Shown: positions 1 through 10,625 of the stretch, in pieces | Layout of the letters: each line of letters starts with the position of its first letter | How positions within the stretch are numbered: position 1 is the first letter of the stretch | NCBI GenBank assembly: GCA_036351375.1 | Contig: JAZBOY010000252.1 | Span: forward strand, 1 to 16,641 | Direction of reading: 5' to 3' | DNA from: JANQIO01 sp036351375 | GTDB lineage: Bacteria > Pseudomonadota > Gammaproteobacteria > Pseudomonadales > Halieaceae | Length of the DNA: 16,641 nt | Program-made: the position numbers and the translations under genes | The notes under the pieces: generated by a model | Database searches by the model: none | The model's input: only the letters and a program-made list of their open reading frames with translations | What the model was told of the DNA's origin: nothing

Positions 1-345
1 GCTGCCCAGGCCGCGGCCGATAAATGGCTCGGCCAGGCCGAAGTAGCAGATCTCGACGCTGCCATCATTGCGCTTTTCCAGCTCGAAATAGCCGGCGGGG
101 CTGCCCTCCACCCAGGCTGCCCAGGTGCGCAGCTCCGGCCGCTCGGCGTAGGCGCGCCACTGCTCATCCGACCAGGCCAGTTTGTCTACCCAGCGCCAGG
201 GACCACCCACCAGCTGGTACAGGAAGCGATTGAAGCGAAATTGCTGCACCCTGGCTTCCTCGACGCGAATACCACCCGGGTCCGCCACATCTTGCACCTG
301 CTCGCGCCGGGTCTGCTGGAGATACCAGACCGTGACCTCAGTCAT
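1..345 (-). CDS. GNAT family N-acetyltransferase, 3' part cut by window edge
   Basis: This reading frame is open from an ATG at 345 to the left edge, giving 115 visible residues and no stop. The visible end, YFGLAEPFIGRGLGS (residues 101-115), resembles GNAT motif A: a beta strand running into the R/Q-x-x-G-x-G/A acetyl-CoA pyrophosphate loop, here R111-G112-L113-G114. Residues 82-91 (SPAGYFELEK) match the preceding GNAT strand, where a small-molecule or protein acetyltransferase compares substrate and cofactor. The C-terminal half of the domain lies outside the window. The start overlaps the nhaA stop by 8 bases (ATGACTGA), so it is probably translationally coupled to nhaA and is the distal gene of the leftward operon. 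The acceptor substrate cannot be told. The family call is fairly secure. Confidence 0.75.
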   Translation of the reverse strand, partial: MTEVTVWYLQQTRREQVQDVADPGGIRVEEARVQQFRFNRFLYQLVGGPWRWVDKLAWSDEQWRAYAERPELRTWAAWVEGSPAGYFELEKRNDGSVEICYFGLAEPFIGRGLGS

Positions 346-1690
346 CCACTGACTTCCTGCCGCCCAGCAGCAGAATGGCGGCCCCTCCCAAACCGGCCAG
401 CGCCGAGGCGGCAATAATACCGGTCTTGGCGAACAGCAGGTCTTCCGGGTAGTCGACGAATCCGAGGTCGGCGATAAAGATCGACATGGTGAAACCGATC
501 CCGCCCAGCAGCCCAACACCCACCACATGGCGCATATTCAGGCCCTCCGGAAGGCTGGCCCAGCCCAGCTTCACGGTGACCCAGGTAAAGCCCGCGATTC
601 CCAGCGGCTTGCCAATCAGCAGGCCTGCGAGCACCCCAAGGCTGATCGGATGCGCAAGGTAGCTGCCAAAGTCAGCAAAGTCGATGGGGATGCCGGCGTT
701 GGCCAGGGCGAAGATCGGAATGACCAGGTAAGCCACCGGGACGTGAAAGCCGTGTTCTGCCCGCTGCGCCGGTGCCTGTACCAGATGCACGCCATCTCCC
801 AGGCTGTTGACCAGGCTGCGGAAGCGGTTGTTGTGGATGATGTCCGGGTTGTCGGCAATAGCGTGTTCCATCTTCTCGGTCAGGTCCCTGACTTTGTCGA
901 TAAACAGCGCTGGGTCGAACTTGGGTCGCAGTGGGGTGGCAAAAGCGATGATGATGCCGGCGATGGTTGCGTGTATGCCACTGGCCAGCATGGCCGCCCA
1001 CAGCAGCAGGCCGATCATGGCATAGGGCAGGCCGTGGCGAATGCCGCCCAGGTTGAAACTTACCAGTATGGCGGTGAACAGCCCGACATAGGCCAGCGCA
1101 GTGTAGTTGAGGGCATCGGTGTAAAACAGGGCGATCACCGCCACTGCGCCGAGGTCATCGACGATGGCCAGCGCAATGAGGAACGTGATTAACGATTTGG
1201 GAATCCGGTTCCCCATCAGGCTCAGTGCACCGATAGCAAAGGCAATGTCGGTGGCCATCGGAATGCCCCAGCCGTTGGCGGCGTGGCCGCTGGGATTCAA
1301 CGCGATATAGGCAGCGGCTGGCACCACCATGCCGCCAATGGCGGCCATCGCCGGTAGCAGTGCCTGCTTGGGCGTCGATAGCTCCCCCACCAGCAGCTCG
1401 CGCTTCAGTTCCAGGCCGATGATGATAAAGAACAGTGTCATCAGCAGCTCATTGATCCAGTGGTGGATCGACAGCGAGAACACCGCCGTGGAGAAGCCGA
1501 TACTGATCGGTTTGTGCAGCAGCTTTTCGTAGGCTTCGTGCAGGGGGCTGTTGGCCAGCACCAGCGCTACCACTGCGCAGATCATCAATAGCGCGCCGCT
1601 GGTGGTCTGGCGGTGGATGAACTGCTCCAGCGGTGTCAGCACCCGATCAAAGGACTTCTCCCAGGGTGCGACGTAGATTCCTTTGGCCAT
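338..1690 (-). CDS. nhaA: Na+/H+ antiporter NhaA
   Basis: This encodes an inner-membrane electrogenic sodium/proton antiporter for sodium and pH homeostasis, 450 residues. Hallmarks are visible: D148 in MATDIAFAIG, the paired aspartates D178-D179 in ALAIVDDLGA (matching the E. coli D163/D164 ion site) and K361 in LIGKPLG (matching E. coli K300). Hydrophobic segments recur along the chain. It is longer than the 388-residue E. coli protein because of an N-terminal extension of about 20 residues and an extra hydrophilic stretch of about 45 residues at roughly 262-313, between the TM8-like and TM9-like segments. This layout occurs in many NhaA proteins. A GGAG Shine-Dalgarno lies 6 bases before the ATG. 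A 78-base gap follows the thioesterase gene and holds a candidate promoter, so nhaA may be partly independent of the methyl-cycle genes upstream. The downstream GNAT gene overlaps its stop. Confidence 0.96.
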   Translation of the reverse strand: MAKGIYVAPWEKSFDRVLTPLEQFIHRQTTSGALLMICAVVALVLANSPLHEAYEKLLHKPISIGFSTAVFSLSIHHWINELLMTLFFIIIGLELKRELLVGELSTPKQALLPAMAAIGGMVVPAAAYIALNPSGHAANGWGIPMATDIAFAIGALSLMGNRIPKSLITFLIALAIVDDLGAVAVIALFYTDALNYTALAYVGLFTAILVSFNLGGIRHGLPYAMIGLLLWAAMLASGIHATIAGIIIAFATPLRPKFDPALFIDKVRDLTEKMEHAIADNPDIIHNNRFRSLVNSLGDGVHLVQAPAQRAEHGFHVPVAYLVIPIFALANAGIPIDFADFGSYLAHPISLGVLAGLLIGKPLGIAGFTWVTVKLGWASLPEGLNMRHVVGVGLLGGIGFTMSIFIADLGFVDYPEDLLFAKTGIIAASALAGLGGAAILLLGGRKSVDD

Positions 1691-1719
1691 GACTGGCTCC
1701 GGCGACGGTGACTGTATCG

Positions 1720-1748
1720 ATTATTTAGGCTGCGTGCGTCGACTACAA
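1720..1748 (-). promoter_or_regulatory. Candidate sigma-70 promoter for nhaA
   Basis: Read on the minus strand, a TTGTAG -35-like box (1743-1748) and an AATAAT -10-like box (1720-1725) are separated by 17 bases. The -10 matches 5 of 6 consensus positions and the -35 only 3 of 6. It lies about 30 bases before the nhaA ATG in the largest gap of the leftward train apart from the operon head. A small inverted repeat (GCGTGC / GCACGC, arms 1749-1754 and 1732-1737) overlaps the -35 side and has no T-run. This is a pattern match only. Confidence 0.35.
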
Positions 1749-1768
1749 GCACGCGGGACGGAGCTGTG

Positions 1769-2185
1769 TCAGCCGCGGGTCAATTTCGCCGTGTGGCTGG
1801 CGGTGGCCGTCAATACGCCGTCGGCGTTATACAACTCCCCCTCGAGGAAACTGATCTTGTAGCCGGCGCGCCGAATAAAGCCGCGGCAGGTGAATTTCCC
1901 CGCCAGGGAGGGCTCAAGGAAGCTGACCTTGATTTCCAGGCTGGCGAGGCCGGTTACATCCAGCTGTGTGGCAAATACCGCGTGCGACATGGTGGCATCG
2001 AGCATGGCGGTAATGATGCCGCCCTGGACAATGTTGGTGGAGTGGCACAGTTCCTCGCCGATGTCGTAGTCCATCAGGCACTCGCCTTCGTCCAGGTCGG
2101 TAATCATACCGCCCAGGGTGCGAATGATGGCCGGCCGGCGACCGTTGAGGGTGGCGATCAGTTCGGTTTTGGAAGTCTCTGTCAC
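1769..2185 (-). CDS. PaaI-type hotdog-fold thioesterase
   Basis: This is a 138-residue single-domain hotdog protein, likely an acyl-CoA thioesterase of the PaaI/4HBT group acting in the cytoplasm. The core helix region is HSTNIVQGGIITAMLDATMS (residues 49-68). The usual HGG signature reads Q54-G55-G56, and D63 sits at the typical catalytic acidic position. The later strand residues ASLEIKVSFLEPSLAG (81-96) match the conserved sheet that follows. The start is GTG at 2185, because the nearby ATG at 2190 meets a stop after two codons. GGGGAG lies 7 bases before the GTG, and GTGA overlaps the rsmE stop, so it is translationally coupled to rsmE. The substrate is unknown; no phenylacetate genes are near, so a paaI symbol is not justified. 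Confidence 0.85.
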   Translation of the reverse strand: MTETSKTELIATLNGRRPAIIRTLGGMITDLDEGECLMDYDIGEELCHSTNIVQGGIITAMLDATMSHAVFATQLDVTGLASLEIKVSFLEPSLAGKFTCRGFIRRAGYKISFLEGELYNADGVLTATASHTAKLTRG

Positions 2186-2922
2186 TGCATGTCTCCCCAG
2201 TGAAATTGCAAAATGGACAGGGCCGCCAGCGGCGCCGTTTCGGTACGCAAGACGCGGGGCCCCAGTCTCAGCGGATGAAATCCGGCGGTTTCAGCGGACT
2301 CGATCTCGGCGCCGGACAGCCCGCCTTCCGGACCCACCAGCAGGGCGATGGACGCTGGTGTCGCATACTCCGCCAGGCCCTGGCGGTTGCGGTGGTGCAG
2401 GACCAGCTTGAGGTCGGCGGTTGCGCGGCTCAACCAGTGATCCAGGGGCAGCGGCTCGGCGATCTTTGGTACCCGGTTGCGCCCGCTCTGTTCGCAGGCA
2501 CTGACAGCCACCTGCTGCCAGTGGCGTCGCTTTTTTACTTCCCGCTCGCCCTTGAGCCGCACCTCAGTGCGCTCGGTGACCAGCGGTTGAATGGCGCTCA
2601 CCCCGAGTTCCGTGCTCTTCTGCACCACCAGGTCCATGCGCTCACCGCGACTGATGCCGATACCCAGGGTGATGGCCAGCGGCGCTTCGCGGTCGTCCGG
2701 GAAAAAATCGCCGACGCGGACGGACACTGCCTGCTTGTCCAGGGTCGATACTTCCGCCAGGTACTCGCCCCCTTCACCGTTGAACAGTCGAAGCTGCGCG
2801 CCCTCGCGCAGGCGCAGCGCGCTGGCGATGTGCCGACTGGGCCCGGCCTCCAGCGTCAGCTCGGCACCACTCGCCAGCGCTTGTTCGGTGTAGAACCGCG
2901 GCGCGTCAGGGGCAGCCGTCAT
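2182..2922 (-). CDS. rsmE: 16S rRNA (uracil1498-N3)-methyltransferase RsmE
   Basis: RsmE uses SAM to methylate N3 of U1498 in 16S rRNA and belongs to the SPOUT (trefoil-knot) class. The 246-residue product is close to the E. coli protein (243). Visible signatures are RHIASALRLREG (30-41, N-terminal PUA-like domain), SRGERMDLVVQKSTELGV (91-108), EQSGR (144-148), the SAM-loop motif LLVGPEGGLS (194-203) and LGPRVLRTETAPLAAL (219-234). The reading frame is open 43 codons further upstream, but that part lies inside metF. The ATG at 2922 gives the family length and overlaps the metF stop as ATGA. The SAM-using gene sits directly behind the SAM-cycle genes, which fits its cofactor need. Its own stop overlaps the thioesterase GTG. 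Confidence 0.96.
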   Translation of the reverse strand: MTAAPDAPRFYTEQALASGAELTLEAGPSRHIASALRLREGAQLRLFNGEGGEYLAEVSTLDKQAVSVRVGDFFPDDREAPLAITLGIGISRGERMDLVVQKSTELGVSAIQPLVTERTEVRLKGEREVKKRRHWQQVAVSACEQSGRNRVPKIAEPLPLDHWLSRATADLKLVLHHRNRQGLAEYATPASIALLVGPEGGLSGAEIESAETAGFHPLRLGPRVLRTETAPLAALSILQFHWGDMQ

Positions 2923-3785
2923 GCCGAGGCGCGGTTGGCCTCGGCGGGGGCTGACAGCTGCAGGTTGTGGAAGATGGTCGAAACCGGCTCGAGCTGGTTC
3001 ATGGTGTAGAAGTGAATGCCCGGGCAACCGTTGTCCATCAGGGTCTGGCACAGCTGGGTGACCACCTCGATGCCGAAGGCGCGGGTACTGTCAGGGTCTC
3101 CCTTGAAGCCTTCCATGCGCTGGGTAATCCAGCGCGGAATCTCAGCGCCACAGTTGCGGGAAAAACGCGCCAGGTTCTCGAAATTGGTGATCGGCATGAC
3201 GCCGGCGAAGATCGGCTTGTCGATCCCTGCATCCATGCAACGATCCAAGTAGTAGAAGTAGGCGTCGACATTGTAGAAATACTGAGTGATAGCAATGTCG
3301 GCACCGGCGTCGAACTTGCCTTTCAGGTAATGCACATCGCTTTCGTAGCTCAGGCTTTCAGGGTGAATCTCCGGATAAGCGCCAACGGCGATGCGGAAAT
3401 GCTCACCGGTGCGCTCGCGGATAAAGCTCACCAACTCATTGGCATAGACCAGCTGGGCACGACCGCCGATGCCCGAAGGCATGTCGCCGCGCAGGGCCAC
3501 CAGGTGGTTGACCCCCAGCGCCACGTAGCGGTCGAGCAGCTCGCCGATGGCGGCCTCGTTGTCACCACCAAAACTCAGGTGCGGGGCGATGGTGGCCCCG
3601 CTGCCGTGAATCTGCTCGACAATGTCGAAGGTGTTGTCACGGGTCGAGCCGCCGGCGCCGTAGGTGCAGGAGAAGAACTCCGGCCCCAGCGCCTGCAGTG
3701 CAGGCGCGGTGACTTCCAGCAGCTTGCGACGTCCCTCGTCCGTCTTGGGTGGGAAGAACTCGAAGCTGATATTGGCAGCTGACAT
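2919..3785 (-). CDS. metF: 5,10-methylenetetrahydrofolate reductase MetF
   Basis: MetF is an FAD enzyme that reduces 5,10-methylene-THF to 5-methyl-THF, the methyl donor for methionine synthase. The 288-residue product is near E. coli MetF (296). Recognisable parts are SFEFFPPKT (7-15, with E9 matching the catalytic Glu28 of E. coli), TYGAGGSTRDNT (41-52), LVALRGDMPSG (95-105, with D101 matching the flavin-tuning Asp120), ITQYFYNVDAYF (166-177) and GIHFYTMNQ (256-264). It is the short bacterial catalytic form without the eukaryotic SAM-binding regulatory domain, so control should be transcriptional. It follows ahcY after 33 bases; a GGAGAGAG stretch lies before the ATG. Its end overlaps the rsmE start by 4 bases. 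Confidence 0.97.
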   Translation of the reverse strand: MSAANISFEFFPPKTDEGRRKLLEVTAPALQALGPEFFSCTYGAGGSTRDNTFDIVEQIHGSGATIAPHLSFGGDNEAAIGELLDRYVALGVNHLVALRGDMPSGIGGRAQLVYANELVSFIRERTGEHFRIAVGAYPEIHPESLSYESDVHYLKGKFDAGADIAITQYFYNVDAYFYYLDRCMDAGIDKPIFAGVMPITNFENLARFSRNCGAEIPRWITQRMEGFKGDPDSTRAFGIEVVTQLCQTLMDNGCPGIHFYTMNQLEPVSTIFHNLQLSAPAEANRASA

Positions 3786-3818
3786 CGTAAACGCTCTCTC
3801 CGTCCTGGCTGAAACGGC

Positions 3819-5201
<1,383 letters not shown>

Positions 5202-5212
5202 TGAAAGACTCC

Positions 5213-6367
5213 TCAAGCGGACGCGCGCAGGGCGTCGGCCTTGTCAGTTTTTTCCCAGGTGAATTCTGGCTCCTCGCGGCCGAAGTGGCCGTAGGCAGCG
5301 GTTTTGAAATAGATGGGGCGCTTAAGGTCCAGCATCTCGATCAGGCCCTTGGGGCGCAGGTCGAAGTGCTCGCGCACCAGGTCGACAATGCGGTCTTCCG
5401 CCACGGTGGCGGTGCCGAAAGTGTTGACGGAAATCGAGGTGGGCTCGGCTACACCAATGGCGTAGGAGACCTGGATCTCACAGCGGTCGGCGAGACCGGC
5501 GGCGACAATGTTCTTGGCCACGTAGCGGCCCGCATAGGCGGCACTGCGGTCGACCTTGGACGGGTCCTTGCCCGAGAAGGCGCCACCGCCGTGACGGGCC
5601 ATGCCGCCGTAGGTATCGACGATGATCTTGCGACCGGTCAGGCCGCAATCACCCAGCGGGCCGCCGATGATGAACTGCCCGGTGGGGTTGATGTGAATAC
5701 GGGTATCGTCGTGCAGCCACTCGGCGGGCAGCACGTGGCGAATCAGGCTCTCCATGATGGCTTCATGGATGTCGGCCTGGCTGATGCCCTCGTCGTGCTG
5801 GGTAGACAGCACCACCGCGTCGACCGCGACCGGCTTGCCTTCCTCGTAGCGCAGGGTGACCTGGCTCTTGGCATCCGGGCGCAGCCAGGGCAGGATGCCA
5901 TCCTTGCGCAGGTGTGCCTGGCGCTCGACCAGGCGATGCGAGTAGTAGATCGGTGCCGGCATCAGCACCTCTGTCTCGTTGGTGGCGTAGCCGAACATCA
6001 GGCCCTGGTCGCCAGCGCCCTGCTCCTTTTCTTCATCTTCGTCCACACCCATGGCGATATCGGGGGACTGCTTGCCGATGGCATTCAATACGGCGCAGGA
6101 AGCACCGTCGAAGCCCACCGTGGAGCTGTCGTAGCCGATATCGAGAATCACCTTGCGCACCACGTCCTCGAGCTCAACATAGGTCGAGGTCGTTACCTCG
6201 CCGGCCACGATGGCCATGCCGGTCTTGACCATGGTTTCGACGGCCACCCGGGCATCCGGGTCGTCGGCAAGAATGGCGTCCAGGATGGCATCGGAAATCT
6301 GGTCGGCCATCTTGTCGGGGTGTCCTTCCGACACGGATTCGGAGGTGAAGAGGGAATACTCGCTCAT
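5213..6367 (-). CDS. metK: S-adenosylmethionine synthetase MetK
   Basis: MetK forms SAM from methionine and ATP. The 384-residue product matches the E. coli enzyme in length. Signatures are FTSESVSEGHPDKMADQ (7-23, with H16 and D18 contacting ATP and metal), GAGDQGLMFGYA (117-128), and the phosphate-binding loop GGGAFSGKDPSKVDRSAAY (260-278; Ser replaces the more common Thr in DPTKVDRS). The frame is open 40 codons upstream, but the ATG at 6367 starts the conserved MSEYSLFTSESVSEGH and has AAGGA about 7 bases before it. It follows the regulator gene by 25 bases and precedes ahcY by 11, so it is co-transcribed with both. Confidence 0.98.
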   Translation of the reverse strand: MSEYSLFTSESVSEGHPDKMADQISDAILDAILADDPDARVAVETMVKTGMAIVAGEVTTSTYVELEDVVRKVILDIGYDSSTVGFDGASCAVLNAIGKQSPDIAMGVDEDEEKEQGAGDQGLMFGYATNETEVLMPAPIYYSHRLVERQAHLRKDGILPWLRPDAKSQVTLRYEEGKPVAVDAVVLSTQHDEGISQADIHEAIMESLIRHVLPAEWLHDDTRIHINPTGQFIIGGPLGDCGLTGRKIIVDTYGGMARHGGGAFSGKDPSKVDRSAAYAGRYVAKNIVAAGLADRCEIQVSYAIGVAEPTSISVNTFGTATVAEDRIVDLVREHFDLRPKGLIEMLDLKRPIYFKTAAYGHFGREEPEFTWEKTDKADALRASA

Positions 6368-6392
6368 TGCATGGTCCTTGAATGCTTGGTCC

Positions 6393-7445
6393 TTAATGTG
6401 GGGTTTGGTGGCCGAACAGGCGCACCTGTACTTGAAATCCGTTGCGCTGTGCCAGGTAGATGCCGGCGGTTTCCGCAAGCCCCGCACTGCTCGCCCAGGA
6501 GCCGAGCTCCTCGGGTTCGAAGCCGAGCCACAGATCGCCGCAGGCCTCCCGTGCCCAGTCCTGGTCGTGGCGGCACAGGTCGGTCACCAGCAATACCCCG
6601 CCCGGTGCCAGGCAGGCGGCGAGGTCGCGCAATATATCGGCGGGTGACGGGTTATGGTGCAGCACCATGTTGACGACGATGCAGTCGGCGGACAGGTTCT
6701 GGAGTCGCGGATGGCGGGTATCACCATGCAGGAACTCGATATTCTCAAGGCCCGCATCAGCGGCACGTTCCCGCGAGCGGGCCAGCATTTCCTCGGCGCT
6801 GTCCAGTGCCACCACGTGCTCAAATCCCCGGCTCAGCTCGGCCAGGAAGGCACCGTCGCCGGGCCCGACTTCCAGGGCGGTGGCATGGGCCGCCGGTGGT
6901 GCCTCAGCCAGGGCCTGGGCCACGGTGTCGGCATACTGTTCGTAGCTGGCGATGAGGTCCTGTTGGGCACGGAACTTGTCGGCGTTCTGCTGGAAAAATG
7001 CGCGCGAGGACTGCTCCCGCTCGGCGCGCAGGTCCGCCAGGCGCTCCTGCAGTACGGTCTCGAAGGGCATGGCGTCCACGCTGGCCAGCAGGGCCGCCTG
7101 CAGCTGCCCCAGGGCCGACAGGGAGCCCGGTACCGCACGTCGATAGAAGATGGTATTACCTTCGCGGCGACTGGTGACGAGGCCGGCGCCGGTCATCACC
7201 TTCAGGTGATGGCTCAACGCCGGCTGACGCATGTCCAGCAGGCTGCACATCTCCTGCACCGCCAGCGAGTCCTGGCGCAGCAGCTGCAGGATACGCAGGC
7301 GCAGCCCGTCGCCGCTGGCCTTGCACAGGCCGGCGAGCAATTCTATGGCGTTATCTGCATCGCGGAGATCGCCGGCCGTACTCGCGGCGCCCTCGCGTGC
7401 CTCTCTCAATGCAGGCATGGCGGGCAAGTTTAGCAGATGCGCCAT
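6393..7445 (-). CDS. ArsR-family regulator fused to SAM-dependent methyltransferase domain (SahR-like)
   Basis: The 350-residue protein has an ArsR-type winged helix (about 33-105), with recognition helix MRQPALSHHLKVM (72-84) and wing TSRREGNTIFYRR (91-103). A helical linker rich in charged residues follows (about 128-175), then a class I methyltransferase fold with motif I LEVGPGDGAFLAEL (191-204), acidic D215 at the end of strand 2, GDT (241-243) and VVNMVLHH (257-264). The helix that carries ELCxC metal ligands in ArsR has only EMC (65-67), so metal sensing is unlikely. Pseudomonas carries a similar fusion next to metK and tkt. ArsR-type SahR proteins are known SAH-responsive regulators of ahcY, metK and metF. 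I infer that the methyltransferase-like domain senses SAH or SAM and the protein represses this operon. ATG 7445 is used; ATG 7418 is a realistic alternative. Neither has a Shine-Dalgarno. Confidence 0.88.
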   Translation of the reverse strand: MAHLLNLPAMPALREAREGAASTAGDLRDADNAIELLAGLCKASGDGLRLRILQLLRQDSLAVQEMCSLLDMRQPALSHHLKVMTGAGLVTSRREGNTIFYRRAVPGSLSALGQLQAALLASVDAMPFETVLQERLADLRAEREQSSRAFFQQNADKFRAQQDLIASYEQYADTVAQALAEAPPAAHATALEVGPGDGAFLAELSRGFEHVVALDSAEEMLARSRERAADAGLENIEFLHGDTRHPRLQNLSADCIVVNMVLHHNPSPADILRDLAACLAPGGVLLVTDLCRHDQDWAREACGDLWLGFEPEELGSWASSAGLAETAGIYLAQRNGFQVQVRLFGHQTPH

Positions 7446-7469
7446 CTATATCAAATTTTTTTGATATAG
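7446..7469. promoter_or_regulatory. Perfect palindrome, probable operator of the ArsR/SahR-like regulator
   Basis: Two exact 10-base inverted arms, CTATATCAAA (7446-7455) and TTTGATATAG (7460-7469), flank a TTTT spacer, giving a 24-bp AT-rich palindrome in otherwise very GC-rich DNA. Size and symmetry suit a dimeric winged-helix ArsR protein. It lies between the divergent operons and touches the first possible start codon of the regulator gene, so it would overlap that operon's promoter or initiation region and give autorepression. Whether it also affects the tkt operon is open. No second copy was noticed in the window. Confidence 0.75.
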
Positions 7470-7534
7470 CTTTGCGGTGGCGTCCGGGGCCGCGCGGTTG
7501 GCGCCGCAGGCCTCGTCGCTGGCGGCCTGCCGCA

Positions 7535-7563
7535 TTGCCCCGGGCGGGCGGTTACGAGAGAAT
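7535..7563 (+). promoter_or_regulatory. Candidate sigma-70 promoter for the tkt operon
   Basis: TTGCCC (7535-7540) and GAGAAT (7558-7563) are 17 bases apart, each matching 4 of 6 consensus positions, about 40 bases before the tkt ATG. Upstream, a GC-rich inverted repeat (GCAGGCC 7506-7512 / GGCCTGC 7524-7530) lies between this site and the palindrome at 7446. This is the best candidate seen, but it is weak. Confidence 0.3.
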
Positions 7564-7602
7564 AGCGCCCCTTTTTTGAGCCCCAGCCCCAGGAGTTACC
7601 TG

Positions 7603-9596
<1,994 letters not shown>

Positions 9597-9600
<4 letters not shown>

Positions 9601-10625
9601 TCAAGCTGGCCATCAACGGCTACGGCCGCATCGGGCGCTGCGTATTGCGCGCCCTGGTGGAGAGCCCGCACCGCGACAGCATGCAGGTGGTGGCGATCAA
9701 CGAGATCGCCGATACCGCCACGGTCGTCCACCTCACCCGCTACGACTCCACCCACGGCCGCTTCCGCGGCGAGCTGGCGCTGGAGGGCGAGCTGCTGCAC
9801 GTCAATGGACAACCGGTAAGACTGCTGCGGCAACCGGAGATTCAGGATTTGCCCTGGGCTGAGCTCGAGGTGGACGTGGTGCTCGAGTGTACCGGCAGCT
9901 TCACCGAGCGTTCGGTTGCCGCCCGCCACCTGGAACGCGGCGCCGGTCGGGTGCTGTTTTCCCAGCCGGCCCAGGCGGATGTGGATGCCACGATTGTGTA
10001 CGGCATCAACCACGACCTGCTCAACGACAGTCAGCAGATTGTCAGCGCCGCCTCCTGCACTACCAACGGCATTGTCCCGGTGATTACAGCCCTGGACGAC
10101 GCCTTCGGCATAGACACCGGCACCATTACCACCATCCACTCGGCGATGAATGACCAGCCGGTGCTGGATGCCTACCACAACACCGACCTGCGCAAGACCC
10201 GCGCCGCCGGCACCAATATCATTCCCATCGATACCGGCCTTGCCCGCGGTGTCGAGCGCATCCTGCCGGAAATGGCAGGTCGCTTTACCGCCCAGGCCCT
10301 GCGCGTACCGGTGCAGAACGTGTCGGCCATGGACCTGGTGGTGTCGGTGCAGCGCGACACCTCGGTCGCCGAGGTCAACACGGCCCTGCAGAGCGCGTCC
10401 GACTCCGCATTCTGCGGTGTCCTGGGCTATACCGCCGAGCCGCTGGCATCCAGCGATTTCAACCAGGACCCGCACTCCTGCATCGTCGATGCCGGCCAGA
10501 CCCGGGTCAGCGGGCGCCGGCTGGTAAAGGTGCTAGTCTGGTTTGATAATGAATGGGGATATGCCAACCGCATGCTAGACGTGGTGCGGCACTGGTGCGG
10601 CCCCTCGACTTCGGAGCGTCAATGA
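9597..10625 (+). CDS. epd: D-erythrose-4-phosphate dehydrogenase, apparent CTG start
   Basis: Epd oxidises erythrose-4-phosphate to erythronate-4-phosphate with NAD, an early step in DXP-independent pyridoxal phosphate synthesis. Read from CTG 9597 the protein has 342 residues (E. coli Epd 339) and begins (M)IKLAINGYGRIGRCVLRAL, with the NAD-binding G8-x-G10-R-I-G13 motif. Catalytic C154 (SAASCTTN) and H181 (TTIHSAMNDQP) match E. coli C155 and its histidine, and HSAMNDQPVLDAYH is Epd-like rather than GapA-like. The upstream frame has a stop at 9531-9533 and no ATG, GTG or TTG until TTG 9645, which would remove the whole nucleotide-binding motif. CTG overlaps the tkt stop as CTGA; ATC 9600 is another possibility. 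The residue after SCTTN is Gly, not the usual Cys. The stop overlaps pgk as ATGA. Confidence 0.9.

Noticed and set aside
24..233. A 69-codon plus-strand frame at the left edge
   Set aside because: The peptide is dominated by R, P and A. The minus-strand frame through the same DNA gives a coherent GNAT sequence that overlaps nhaA in the usual operon manner.
2923..3051. 43-codon N-terminal extension of RsmE
   Set aside because: It lies fully inside metF, has no RsmE similarity, and the ATG at 2922 gives the normal family length.
5202..5212. SAH riboswitch before ahcY
   Set aside because: Only 11 bases separate metK and ahcY, too short for any known SAH riboswitch.
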